A DNA stretch of 64,000 bases from Cladochytrium replicatum (taxonomy: Eukaryota; Chytridiomycota; Chytridiomycetes; Cladochytriales; Cladochytriaceae). The stretch spans positions 1-64,000 of the forward strand of contig JAHLKD010000073.1 in assembly GCA_025526935.1 (NCBI GenBank). Direction: 5' to 3'. Positions 13,280-25,256 of the stretch are shown here, piece by piece; position 1 is the first letter of the stretch, and the number at the start of each line of letters is the position of its first letter. A program made the translations under genes and the position numbers. The notes beneath the pieces are model-generated. The model was not told the DNA's origin. It made no database searches and saw only the letters and a list, made by a program, of their open reading frames with translations.

Positions 13280-16200
13280 ATGGACGCCACCTTTGTTAAA
13301 CCAAAGCGTAAGGCAGCGTCCGACGCAAGCCAAAGACTGGTGGACAGTCATCCGCTTGACACACGGAAGCGAAGTCTGCCAGCCCCCCAAATTTCAGAGG
13401 CGTCCAGCGAGGGGAACATCATGCAGGACAAACGCAGACGTGTATCAGGACACAGTGGCAACAACAGCGCTCGAGAGCCGAGCTCCACATCTTCTTCCAA
13501 TGACTCCAGCGAGTTGGGCCCGGCTTCTCAGCATGCACCACAGCTTCCTGCCGACGTTAGTTTTGCTGACTCTTCAGTGCGACAGGAGCCTGCAGCTGGA
13601 TCAGTTCAACCATCAATGCTTTCATCAGACGCAGATGTTGATAGCATGTCGGACTGTAGAGGTAGTCGAGGCGGCATAGCGAAGGATTACTATAAGGTTG
13701 ATAATGGTCTGAGAACATGTTTGGTTGCGAAATGCAAGTGGAGCCAGAAGGTCGATAAGACGGGATCAACAAAAAACTTCCTCCGGCATCTGAAAAACCA
13801 CCATGGAAGTATTGCCAGGTCGCTTGGACTGTTGGACATCGTCCCCAAGGGACAACAGACATTGAATTTCGGCTCGCAGGAGAAGGAGCAAAACTTTGTG
13901 TTCAATCCAGACGTAGCGTGGCGGTCGATTTTGGACTGGATTGCTGCAGACAATCAGGCTTTTACTGTTGTGGAGAACGAGTTCTTTGTCAGCATGCTGA
14001 AGACTTTTCAGCCAAACTATACACCAAAGACGGCAAAAGCAGTGAAGCAAAAGGAGTGTTAAGTATTTCGATTGATGGACTTGGCCAATCCAGTCATTGA
14101 TAGTACAAAAACACAAACGCCCGATATACAGAAATGTCACTCTTCACTGAGCAACATTTCTAACTATTGAACTAAAGCATATAGATGATGATCTATTACG
14201 AGTTTGGATACCTCCAGTTATTTCTTCATGGGTTATATTTATTGCGGCCATAGGTATAGTAAACTGTCATTACTTTTCTATCATCCACTTGTAGAAGTGA
14301 AGCCCGGATCAGATCACAGCAAAGGTTTACATATGATTAACGCGTTCGTGGGAATCATGTGTGAGAACAATCCTGTTGAGGAGAGCTAGATCTCACGCAC
14401 AGCTTAGCATGATTATGCTTCGCTACGCCTGTGAGAAGAAGAGTCAAAACCTTATCGCTTCGATCCAGATCTTCCGGAAGGAAAAGCCAAAACGACAGTA
14501 CACTTATTTAAGGAGCCTGTGGCGATACACACAAGGAGCATTCTCTTGCGCTAGTACTTGTGACTCGCAATCTTCTTTATTCATCTCTTAGAAACATTAA
14601 CCCGTGAATTAGCAACACACACAACCTGAGGATCCAGACCACAGCTTTGTTCAACAAGGAGATGGATCTTTACGATAGGCAGAAGGAGCTCATTAAAGGT
14701 CTGATTGTTGGTTCGCCTTCAAAAGTATCAATAACAGCTGACTGTTGGACATCGAAGAACCAGATTTCTTTTCTTGGAATTACTGCCCACTTCATCACGA
14801 AAGAATGGGAGCCGCAGGACTTGCTGCTGCAGATGATTCCGATGGTTGGAAAGCATGAAGGCGTCGCCATGGCTAGTCAGCTTGTCAAGTGTCTGGATGA
14901 ATTTGGCATGCTATCGGGTGAACGCTTATTGTGCATTACAACCGACAACGGTTCAAACAACTTTACCATGAGTGCTAAGCTGGAGACGCTCTTGGAAGAT
15001 AGGGATATTGCGTGGTCTGCAGAAACTCAACACATGCGGTGTATGGCACACATTATCAATCTTGAAGCAAAGGATTTTATCGATACATTCGCGCCCGCAG
15101 GGGACACAGTCGCAAATGACGATAACTCCGGCGTTAATGTCATAAACCTTCTTCGACGGCTAGTCAGAGGAATCCGGTCTTCCCCAAAACGACGAAGCTC
15201 ATTTATTGATTCGTGCCGATTTGTGAAACTGGTTCCTCTATTACCAATTATCGATGTGACAACTCGCTGGAATAGCACGTTCTATATGGTCAAACGAGCC
15301 TTACAGCTACGAGAGGCAATGGACAAAATATGCTGGATTGAAGATTCTTTGAAAGATTGGTCAATAAATCCAAAGCAATGGGAGGTCCTACAGAAGATCC
15401 GGGATGGTTTGAGTGTTTTCGAGGTTATATCAAAGGCAATCGAGGGGTCTAGATATCCAACACTTCCGCTTGTTATTCCATTTTACAACGATCTTATCGA
15501 TCAACTGGAGGACCTAGAGGATGCAGAATTAGATGAAACTTTCACCAAAGCATTTCGAAATGCACTAGATAAGCTGAGAATATATTACTCAATCGCTAAG
15601 AGCCCGTGTTTAGCAGTTGCTACGGTACTCGATCCTCGTTTTAAGGATCAATATTATCGATTTTCAAAGGCTTGGGAGAAAGATGTAGGAAGGGATCAGG
15701 TCACCCTAGTGCGGAAAGTCTGGGAGGAATCGTATAAGTCACGGAAAATCAAGAACAGTGGTGCCGATGTTTTTGGAAACACGCCAGAACGTCGACACGA
15801 TTCGAGCGGAGCTTCCGGTGATAGACAGAAAAAAACGGACGCTGAACGCTTGAGAGCCATTAGATCCGTTTTCATCTGGCAAGAAGAGATTCCTGAGGAA
15901 AAAGATGAGCTGGATCGCTATCTTGGCGATCAGGTACTCCGCGGTATTGATTCTGATGGGAAGCCAATCAATATTATGGACTGGTGGAAGACCGTTGGAA
16001 GTGTGAACTTTCCAGCCCTAAGCCAGATGGCAATGGACTATTTAGGAATACCAGCAACAAGCGCTCCAGTCGAACGAAAGTTTTCAGCCGGGGTTAATTT
16101 GGTGCCTGCAACTCGCAACCGCCTTGCTCCAAGAACAATAAATGCGTTGATGTGCCGTCATGACTGGTTGCATCAATTGAGTGCTGAAGAACCGTTCAAA

Positions 16201-16320
16201 AATGATTCCCTAGATTCAAAAAGTGATGTTAGTGAGGATTTTGTAAAGGTGCATAATTTTGGCGAGGATTTTGATGTGGTATTAGAGTTGGAAGCAACTG
16301 ATGATAACCCACTCTTTTAA
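13280..16320 (+). pseudogene. hAT transposase, split by a solo LTR
   Basis: The first part (13,280-14,056) encodes 259 residues with a BED zinc finger. The second part (14,662-16,320) continues in the same frame once the LTR and one AGGAG copy are discounted, for a total of about 811 aa. The catalytic residues expected for hAT are visible: Asp in TADCWTS, Asp in TTDNGSN and Glu in APVERKFSAG. Also present are the Cys/His of CMAHIINL, the motifs TRWNSTF and LDPRFK, and a C-terminal hATC dimerisation region ending near MCRHDWL. I see no other lesion. As it stands the LTR ends the first frame one codon after the junction, so the gene cannot make full-length protein. Transposases of this family cut and paste DNA in the nucleus. 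Confidence 0.93.
14057..14656 (+). repeat. Solo family A LTR inside the transposase
   Basis: Exactly 600 bp, TGTTAAG to TTCAACA, flanked by AGGAG at 14,052-14,056 and 14,657-14,661. The matching duplication shows a clean insertion followed by LTR-LTR recombination. The same site carries the 5' LTR of A1 in hAT copy 1. Confidence 0.95.
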
Positions 16321-16340
16321 ATATAAATTGTTGTTTAGAC

Positions 16341-17690
16341 TGTTCATCTGTTGAAGTACCGTCCAGGAGTTGAGAAAGCGACCGCCTGGACAGAATCCTA
16401 TTACAAGTAGTAGTTGTAGAGAGGTTGGTTGTACTTGATCGAGATCAGTGAAGTATCAGTGAAGTACCGTCAATGAGTTGAGAAAGTGTCCGGGTGGACA
16501 GAATCTTATTGCTAGTAACATTATTAGAGAGGTTAGCTGTACTTGATAGAGATCACTGAAGTACCGTCAATGAGTTGAGAAAGTGTCCGGGTGGACAGAA
16601 TCCTATTGCTAGTAGTATTTGTAGAGAGGTTAGCTGTACCTGATAGAGATTACTGAAGTACCGTCAATGAGTTGAGAAAGTGTCCGGGTGGACAGAATCC
16701 TATTGCTAGTAGTATTTGTAGAGAGGTTAGCTGTACCTGATAGAGATCACTGAAGTACCGTCAATGAGTTGAGAAAGTGTCCGGGTGGACAGAATCGTAT
16801 TGCTAGTAACATTGATAGAGAGGTTAGTTGTATTGGATAGAGATCACTGAAGTACCGTCAATGAGTTGAGAAAGTGTCCGGGTGGACAGAATCGTATTGC
16901 TAGTAACATTGATAGAGAGGTTAGTTGTATTGGATAGAGATCACTGAAGTACCGTCAATGAGTTGAGAAAGTGTCCGGGTGGACAGAATCCTATTGCTAG
17001 TAACATTGATAGAGAGGTTAGTTGTATTGGATAGAGATCACTGAAGTACCGTCAATGAGTTGAGAAAGTGTCCGGGTGGACAGAATCGTATTGCTAGTAA
17101 CATTGATAGAGAGGTTAGTTGTATTGGATAGAGATCACTGAAGTACCGTCAATGAGTTGAGAAAGTGTCCGGGTGGACAGAATCGTATTGCTAGTAACAT
17201 TGATAGAGAGGTTAGTTGTATTGGGTAGAGATCACTGAAGTACCGTCAATGAGTTGAGAAAGTGTCCGGGTGGACAGAATCGTATTGCTAGTAACATTGA
17301 TAGAGAGGTTAGTTGTATTGGATAGAGATCACTGAAGTACCGTCAATGAGTTGAGAAAGTGTCCGGGTGGACAGAATCGTATTGCTAGTAACATTGATAG
17401 AGAGGTTAGTTGTATTGGATAGAGATCACTGAAGTACCGTCAATGAGTTGAGAAAGTGTCCGGGTGGACAGAATCCTATTGCTAGTAGTATTTGTAGAGA
17501 GGTTAGCTGTACCTGATAGAGATTACTGAAGTACCGTCAATGAGTTGAGAAAGTGTCCGGGTGGACAGAATCCTATTGCTAGTAGTATTTGTAGAGAGGT
17601 TAGCTGTACCTGATAGAGATTACTGAAGTACCGTCAATGAGTTGAGAAAGTGTCCGGGTGGACAGAAATCTGGGAGACTGAGTGTCACTG
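16341..17690 (-). repeat. 97-bp minisatellite array, right inverted array of the hAT
   Basis: About fourteen units in reverse orientation to the left array, with GTACCG landmarks at 16,464, 16,561, 16,658, 16,755, 16,852 and 16,949, an exact 97-bp period. The unit beside the transposase stop (16,345-16,400) is divergent and lacks most of the palindrome. Linker subtypes (TGTATTGG, TGTACCTG) occur in blocks, as expected from local unit amplification. Confidence 0.93.
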
Positions 17691-17703
17691 TGTCTGTCTG
17701 GGT

Positions 17704-17955
17704 AGAATAGGATTCTGTCCCCCCGGACACTTTCTCAACTCATTGACGGTACTTCAGTAATTTCTATCAGGTACAGCTAACCTCTCTATTAATGTTACTA
17801 GCAATAAGATTCTGTCCACCCGGACACTTTCTCAACTCATTGACGGTACTTCAGTGATCTCTATCAAGTACAGCTAACCTCTCTATCAATTTTACTAGCA
17901 ATAAGATTCTGTCCACCCGGACAGAATCCTCTCTATCAATGTTACTAGCCAGTTT
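17704..17955 (+). repeat. Short third 97-bp array, left-array orientation
   Basis: About two and a half units facing back toward the right array. The junction with that array (17,665-17,704) is unique sequence and would be the loop of a long inverted repeat. Confidence 0.88.
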
Positions 17956-18090
17956 CTTCCCTAGCTTATTATTATTTTCAGATCGGGTAGAAAACTATAG
18001 TGTCAGGGAAGTATTATAGCATACATTCCTGTAACATTCCGGCTAAGAACACCGGGCCAGTATCTTCCCACGACAAACAGTACAAACACC

Positions 18091-19751
18091 ATGCCTCGAA
18101 CTACAAAGAAGCGAGCGTTAAAACAATCCAGACCATCATCTGAAAGAGAATCAAGTGCAGAACCTGTGACTGCACCTGAAACATCTCTGGCATCGGGTTC
18201 TGAAGTGGAAGAAGCAGAAGTTGGCCTTGATGTCAAATCGACAGATGTCAAATCGACAGCTCCTTCAAAGAAACCGGCGCGACGTGGTACTAAAGGGGAT
18301 GCTGACTATTTGCTCATCGACGGACTCTGTCCTGCTTCAGACATACGACTTTGGTATCGAAAATTCAAAGCGAGCGGCCACAGCTACGACTCGGAGGACT
18401 TCATCAGCAACTGTCAAACAAATCGTGATGAATGCGGCCCAAGATTTGTTCTTCAAGGGTTGATCGACCGACTTAACTCTGACAGCAAGCTAGTTCGTCA
18501 AGCCCTGAACGAAATTCACGATGAATGCAGTGGACGAACGGAGTTCATAACAGCAGCAAACGCCTATCGTATGGAGTGCTTGAAAAGCTCTTCCTTTCAG
18601 AAGGAAACAACATTTCTGGACTTTTACAGGCGGCAGGGACACAAGTACGGCATTTACAGAGGAATGCCCGTCACTGCAAAGGTTGACGAGTTCCAAGCGA
18701 CCATCAAACGAGCAGATGAGGACCGTGAAAGGACAAAACAGGTCCTCAAACAGTCAGAACGACTGTTGAACATGACAAAAGATCTTGAAGAGACTGCAAT
18801 GAACGAGAGAAGGACCCGCATCGCAGCAGAAGTGCGAGAGAAGGCTCTCATTGATGAATTGGGCAGGGCGGGTGCATTGATTCAGCACGGCGAGCACGAA
18901 GAGCTAGCAAGATTCAGGGAGATCACCGCTGCAATGGAAAGGGAGAAGCAGGCAACTTCCCAGGAGATTTCACAATGGAAATCACGTGTGACCGCCCTGG
19001 AGGGAGAGCTTGCTGCTCTGAAACGACAGGCTGGTCATTCAGAAGCTGCAGCACCTGCGGCGCCAACATCAACAGGCGGCCTAATAAGCATATCGTCGGC
19101 TATCAAGGGGATTGGTAGAATTCCGAAGGTACATCGAACCAGTTCTCCAACGAGTTCCCTTGCATTGCTTAGCCTGCAGCAGCATCGTCGTACGGCTATA
19201 TCCTTTTGGTGAAAGAGGTCATCCAGGGTATCTGCTTCCAGATGCATAAGATCAATGAGGTTATTTATGACCTTAAATTGCCGTCTCTTCCACCATCAAT
19301 CAAGTACGTCAATGTAAACTACAAAGTCCTCTCCCGAAATGAGTTTTTACGGCCCATATTTGTTGAATCAGACGACCGCTCAAGCCGAATATCAACTTCA
19401 AGTAGCAGTTCTCGGAGCAGCCTTACTCTTCTTAGGGTGCACATTTTGCTCGGAAACTGGATACGGCACAATAATTCGCTAAGTACGTCTGCCACTATCT
19501 ATCGCATGTTCAGGGCATTAGTGGATGCATATCCTTCTGAGTGGCTAAGGTTCTGGACGGCATACATCGGGCATCTTTCGTCCATAACGCTCCCTGAGGT
19601 GGATTGGAAACCTTGGAAGACAGGTTTAGCCAAGGATTTCATGCTTTCAAATGACGACATTGATCGGTTCATCAGGACTGGGTTGGCGAAGGACGTAACC
19701 AGTGGTGGATGGGACTCTGACGATATGAACCAGATACAGAAGCTGATTTAG
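18091..19751 (+). CDS. Unknown coiled-coil protein encoded within the hAT
   Basis: The first exon starts at ATG 18,091 with a basic, Ser/Pro-rich region that holds a 15-bp tandem duplication (DVKST twice). A folded region follows (residues 70-190, with LLIDGLCPASD and WYRKFKASG), then a long, highly charged heptad-like segment (about 205-320) suited to a coiled coil. The second exon, to TAA-class stop 19,751, ends in a tryptophan-rich domain. The frames join by a GT-AG intron, either 19,115-19,179 (65 bp) or 19,129-19,172 (44 bp); both keep frame and I prefer the 65-bp one. No signal peptide or membrane segment is seen. I do not recognise the family. It lies between the inverted arrays and the right TIR, so it is either an element-encoded accessory protein or a captured host gene. 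Confidence 0.65.
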
Positions 19752-19904
19752 GCTGTTCCACCTATCAACTTGTGATTGCTCAGTGGAGTTTTGTTTCTTT
19801 TAACGATAGTGTTTCTAAAATACACACTGTCCACACAGACACAAAGTGTTCATGTAAATATCCGTGGTCTAACTCAAAATTCAATCAATCCTCTCCTGGG
19901 CAGC

Positions 19905-20083
19905 AAAAACCCGGCGGGTCAGGGTCGGGTACGGGTTTCAACCACTTCGGGTCCGGGTATTCCCTTTGTACCCGTCAGTGACCCTGCGGGTCCCCAGACA
20001 AACACGACCCGACCCAAAGGGTTTGGTGCGGGTCGCCACTGAAACCCGGACCCGACCCGGACCCGCCGAACCTTACTTAGCAT
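19905..20083. repeat. hAT right end: CGGGT-rich subterminal DNA, TIR and target duplication
   Basis: Clustered CGGGT/ACCCG pentamers mirror the left end. The element ends at 20,075 and CTTAGCAT follows. The stretch 19,752-19,904 is AT-rich and shows nothing I can name. Confidence 0.85.
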
Positions 20084-20272
20084 ACTATCAGAGGCTTCGC
20101 TCTTTCGTTGCAAGAAGTAGATTGTGATGTGAGAACTGTATTCATCTACGATAATCTGCCAGTGACCTATTGTTTTGCCATTTCGGACAATTGGTACTGC
20201 ATCAGTATGTAGGCGATATAATTTCCTCAGTGCTGGACTTAGCGTTGAGTAAATTGGAGTTTGTACAGCCTT
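20084..20272 (-). pseudogene. Family B integrase fragment, right of the hAT
   Basis: Continues the minus-strand integrase interrupted at 11,963, with the first catalytic Asp in a VDEY context, and extends to the equivalent of about 22,185 in the forward B copy. It breaks off at GTACAGCCTT, where an inverted, truncated B LTR begins. Confidence 0.88.
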
Positions 20273-20757
20273 TACTGTCGTTTCGGCTTTTATAATTAAC
20301 CTGTGGCTATAGATATATGGAAATATCTAATATAAACATTATTCTCTCGAATAGAGAGATATAGATCCCAGTGATCGTTCACAATAACCATTGTGAGCAG
20401 AACATGAAGATTAGCTATAATCTTGTCCACAATGACATGTTCTCTATGAGAAATGAATATGTAGTACCTTGCATTAGTATCATACGAGATGTACTCGAGT
20501 ATGATATAACTGTCAGCAGCAAACTGATTAGCATCACATTCTTTCTCAAACGCGTGATCACTCGCAGAACTCTACTAGATTCCAATGAGTAAAGGAGGAT
20601 GTCTTCATGACCAATAGTTAGAAATGCCAGTTCTTTCATGTAATGTATGATTACGCATGAACTTGTCCCAGACGTCTCTGGTAAGGCTATTTCCCCTCAG
20701 TGTCGGTAGTGGATGAAGACTGGAGTAGCTAGTTCCATATATGTGCATGCATCAACA
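20273..20757 (-). repeat. Family B LTR, inverted and truncated
   Basis: Its 5' end (TGTTGATG on the minus strand) is intact at 20,757 and abuts forward B gag sequence, starting with GAGAG. About 200 bp of the LTR 3' end are missing. The intact junction recurs in inverted form at 42,180, where the GAGAG/CTCTC target duplication is complete. Confidence 0.88.
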
Positions 20758-23700
20758 GAGAGAAATCATTCAAATGGATGTAACTCGCGATTACACTCCT
20801 TCAGATTCACCTCAAATCAAAGGCAAAGCCATGCGAGCAAAGACCAAAAGACTACCGAAAGCTCATGCTGCTCATGAGGTTTGTGTTTTACATCCCAACT
20901 CTTCTCATTCTTCTGCAGAGTGTAAACAACTCAAATATTTGATTGAGAAACATGCTTCCTCACATAAAGGAAATGCCAACAGTAAGACTGCAAACAATCG
21001 TGCCGCATCAAAAGCAAAGGATGCGAAGAACAACAAATTCTCTTGCGATTTCTGTGGCAAATCTGGCCACACGCAGAATTTCTGCAGGAAACGCAAACTA
21101 GCCAAAAGTTTGAATGATGAGGAATGGAAACAGATAAAAGCATCTCGTGCTTCCTCCTCAACATCCCAGAACATGGATATCGATTCTCAGGAATCAGAAC
21201 CTTCCAGCAAGGTACAATCCATCAAATCCTTCTCTTCAATATTCAAAGCTAATAATATTGTGGATTTTACACATCCCTCTATTATCACAGCATTGAAGAG
21301 TACCAACTGCAATCTACACGTAAATGCCAAACCTCTCGGTTTGATTGACTCTGGTGCTACTGCTTGGATGACTCCAGACAGACATGCATTCAAGAATTTA
21401 TTTTACGTTAATGATGCAGGAGATGTTTACTTGGCAGACAATCATCCCATTCCTATTAAAGGCTATGGAGATATTGCACTTGTTTTGTCAAATGGTTCAA
21501 TAAAACACGTTCAAAATGCACTTTTTGTTCCCGATTTAGAGGATACACTTATATCTGTCTATAGCATCATCGGGGATGAAGGTGATATAGTCAGTTTCAC
21601 CAAAGACAAAGTCTATTTGTCGAACAAAGGAACTGAACAATGTGTTACCATTGGTTTAAGACGTGGAGGTTTATATTATCTTCATGGAAGTTTGGATACC
21701 ACTAATCCATTTCTTAAACACTCTTCCAAAATAGGTGCAGCTATTTTGACGAATCTTTCTAATTCTGCACTCTCTGTTGGCAAACAGAATGTTTTACCTG
21801 GTACCACTACAAACACTGCCCAAGAGCAGCAGACAACCACCTCTGGTGTAAGGTTTGACACAGTGAAGGACAACAATGTTTTCCCAAAAGATTCTAACAA
21901 AACTAGAAATTACGGGGGTGAAGTTTTAGACGGAGCTTCATCTGCAACATTAAGTCTATACTCCCAAACAATGGCTGATAATGGAGTAAACAACGTTTCA
22001 GCTGTGACCATCAACAAATTAGCTAGATTACACCGGCAATTTGGTCACATACATTTGCGGAAAATCCTGCAAACTTTACATTCTCTGGGAAAGAAACTGC
22101 CCAAAGTCAGGAGTGATGCACTTGATTTTGTTAACTCGTCTATTTTACAGAACTGCATAATTTGCAATCAGACCAAGGCTGTACAAACTCCAATTTACTC
22201 AACGCTAAGTCCAGCACTGAGGAAATTATATCGCCTACATACTGATGCAGTACCAATTGTCAGAAATGGCAAAACAATAGGTCACTGGCAGATTATCGTA
22301 GATGAATACAGTTCTCACATCACAATCTACTTCTTGCAACGGAAGAGCGAAGCCTCTGATAGTATGCTAAGACACATCGCAGATGTTGAAAATAGATTTC
22401 TGCCACTTCACGTCTATGAAGTGAGATCCGATTCTGGAGAACTATTGTCAAACCAATTCTTGACTTGGTGTAGTAACAAGGTACCACGCATACATGCGCA
22501 TCCTTCACCTGCATCAGTCAAAGAGCTGAATGGTCTTGCTGAACGGAATGTCCGTTCAATGAAAGAGATGTACAAGTCTATGCTGAAAACAGCTGGTCTT
22601 CCACATACTTTACAGTTCATCAAATTTGCCATCCTTTATGCTGCGACTGTCAAAAATTGTGTTTACCATTCTAGAACTAAGAATGTACCACATACTGTTT
22701 ACTTTGACAAGCTGATTGATCCGGCAATCATTCACACCTTTGGTACCCTGGTTAGTCTCTGGATCTCTCCAGAACAAAGGTCTAGTCGCAAAGTATCAGA
22801 GAAGTCAGAGCTAGGACTATTTCTGGGTTATAAGGGTGAAGATATGAAAATCATTCATGCTTTGAATCTTAATACCAAACGCATAAGCGAATATTTTCAT
22901 TTTACTTTTCATGAGGGAGTATTTGTTGGCTTAAACCCAACATCACAAACTTTAAATGACCTCACCAAACACTATCCTATTCCTCAGGGTCAACATTTTG
23001 ATATTTCAAATTTACCTGATATGAATAGCGATAATGACAATACTACAGACTCAGATTCTGATGATAGCGCTAACACCTCATCTGATGAGGAGTTGGATCC
23101 CAACCAACGATTTTATCATCGAATGGATATCTCACAAATGCATGTTACTCCTATGTCCCAACATGATTCAAATGTTGATGACGAGCACGATACCACCAAC
23201 GACTATAACCATTCGTTAAACATGAACGATGACACTTATGTACCACTTTCTGTACAACACGTACAAGAACAAAATGAAGATGATTCCCAAAGTGATTTGG
23301 AAGATTTACAATGGATTGGTGAAGATGATGACAACGATTATGGATTTGTTGCACACAAAGCCAAACGTCGCAAACTTAAAGGCAAACAACCTATGGTTAC
23401 TCCAACAAACAGATTTCATCCCCAGCGAAGACATCCTTTGTTGAGACGTAATGTCAATGTAAATGAGAAAGCAAAATCGAGTACACCCGACATTCCTATA
23501 CCTCAAGGACACTTGAGAAGTATTCCCAAAACAGTCCAGGAAGCTATGTCGCGACCTGATGAATGGCCATACTGGCTTGCAGACATGTGTGAAGAAAATC
23601 AACAACTTATCAATTTGGGAACATGGAACAAACGCATCTTGCCAAGTGGGAACAACCTTCTCACTGGCAAATGGGTTTATTCATACAAACTTGATGAAGA

Positions 23701-25171
23701 TGGCAACATCATCCGATTCAAGGCACGATGGGTAGTTAGAGGGTTCTCCCAGATACAGGGAATGGATTTCGACAAAACCTATTCTCCTGTGGCGAAAACC
23801 ACTACAATTCGATTACTAGTTGCTCTTGCTGCAATTGTCAAATTACACATTTATCAATTTGACATTACAGGAGCATATCTCAATGCATCACTTGAGGAAG
23901 ATGTTTATGTTGAAATGCCCCATGGATTTACAGAGACTGACGAATCTGGCAATCCATTAGTTTGTAATCTTGTCAAAAGCTTATATTGTTTACATCAAGC
24001 TGCTAGAGAATGGTACAAATGCCTCTGGGCGAAATATGAAGACATGGGATACATCTGTGATCTTTCAGATGCTTGTCATTTCTGGCAAATGAAGTCATCT
24101 ACTCACAGTTCCACTGTGAAAATACGTGAACACACTACTGTTCATGTAGATGATATTCTTCATTTCTCTCCAGACCCAAATGGCTACCAGGACTTCATGG
24201 ATGGCTTGAATTCCTCATTCAAGGTCGGAAGTCACTCTACAGCCAAATGGATTCTGAAAATGCAATTGATCAAAACTACTCACGGCTATTTCATAACCAA
24301 TGCTCAATATGCAAAGGAAATATTGCAGAGATTGAAATTATGGGAATCCAATCTTAAACCAGCCAAAACACCTATTTCTTCTCACTACAAACATGACACA
24401 AGCTTGCCTATTTAATCCAAAAATGATGCAACTATTTTTCGCTCGGAACTCATGAAAATCTCGTACCTAGCTACAAAGACCAGACCTGATTTATCTTATG
24501 CTGTCAATGTCTTGGCACAACATCAGGTTGAACCACGAGTTTGCGAACAAAAGGCACTAGCTCGCCTGCATCGCTACTTATTGGGAACATGGGACTATAG
24601 TTTGCATTACACACGCAACAACATACCCACTCCCAACGTACACTCTGATGGTGTATATGAGTTTGCATCAAATGAACACATCCCTATGGGATATGCTGAT
24701 GCAGACTGGGCAAATGATCCTGCTTGCTATTCCAGGACAGGATATGTTGTAATGTTTGCCAATGCAGCTGTTTGCTGGCAGTCTACAAAGCAACAGGTTA
24801 TAACTTGCTCTTCCACTGAAGCAGAGTTATATGCATTGAATGAATTATCACGTGAGATGAAGTGGATGAAAAACCTCATGGCAACCATTGGTATTTCATC
24901 CAAAAGTAAGCCCATGATCCTCTGGCAAGATAATACCTCTACACAGTCTATTGCCAATGACCTGCTTAATGATCACAGAACTAAACACATGGATGTTCGA
25001 GAAAAGTTTGTGAATCTTCAAATTGAGCAGAAGCAGCAGGAAATCAGAGATATTGATACTGAGAACCAAATTCCTGATATTTTCACAAAACCCTTGACAT
25101 TCAAATTATTTTCAAAATTCACACGCGCACTTGGTCTTACACGTCAATCTGATTTGACCCTTGTTGACTAA
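20758..25171 (+). pseudogene. Ty1/copia Gag-Pol, family B, 5'-truncated
   Basis: Begins within Gag, followed by a CHHC knuckle (CVLHPNSSHSSAEC), a CX2CX4HX4C knuckle, protease DSGAT, integrase, RT with VHVDD and RNase H, in copia order. The frame is open apart from one TAA at 24,413-24,415, between RT and RNase H; reading resumes in the same frame at once. The Gag N-terminus is missing because an inverted LTR sits at its 5' edge. Purine tract and 3' LTR follow at 25,248 and 25,257. Family A and B proteins are clearly homologous but differ throughout. Confidence 0.92.
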
Positions 25172-25256
25172 TACATACATTACCAACAAACAGACGTGCG
25201 ACTCAACGCTCATACCAATATCCTCATTGTCTACCGCAGCTTTGACTGCGGGGGTG

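Larger units (their letters stand above)
11964..20075 (+). mobile_element. Large hAT transposon inside family B integrase
   Basis: The termini are inverted repeats: TAAGGATCGGCGGGT on the left and, reverse-complemented, TAAGGTTCGGCGGGT on the right. Flanking copies of CTTAGCAT (11,956-11,963 and 20,076-20,083) form an 8-bp target duplication, the hAT hallmark. The uninterrupted family B copy at about 22,360-22,390 shows the empty site (ATGCTAAG once, on the other strand). The 8,112-bp element contains CGGGT-rich subterminal DNA, a left 97-bp array, the transposase with a solo LTR in it, a long inverted right array, a short third array and a two-exon gene. Both the size and the second gene are unusual for hAT elements, which usually code for a transposase alone. 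Confidence 0.93.

Noticed and set aside
16341-17690. Resemblance to a CRISPR array
   Set aside because: The whole 97-bp unit is repeated with no unique spacers, and the genome is eukaryotic.
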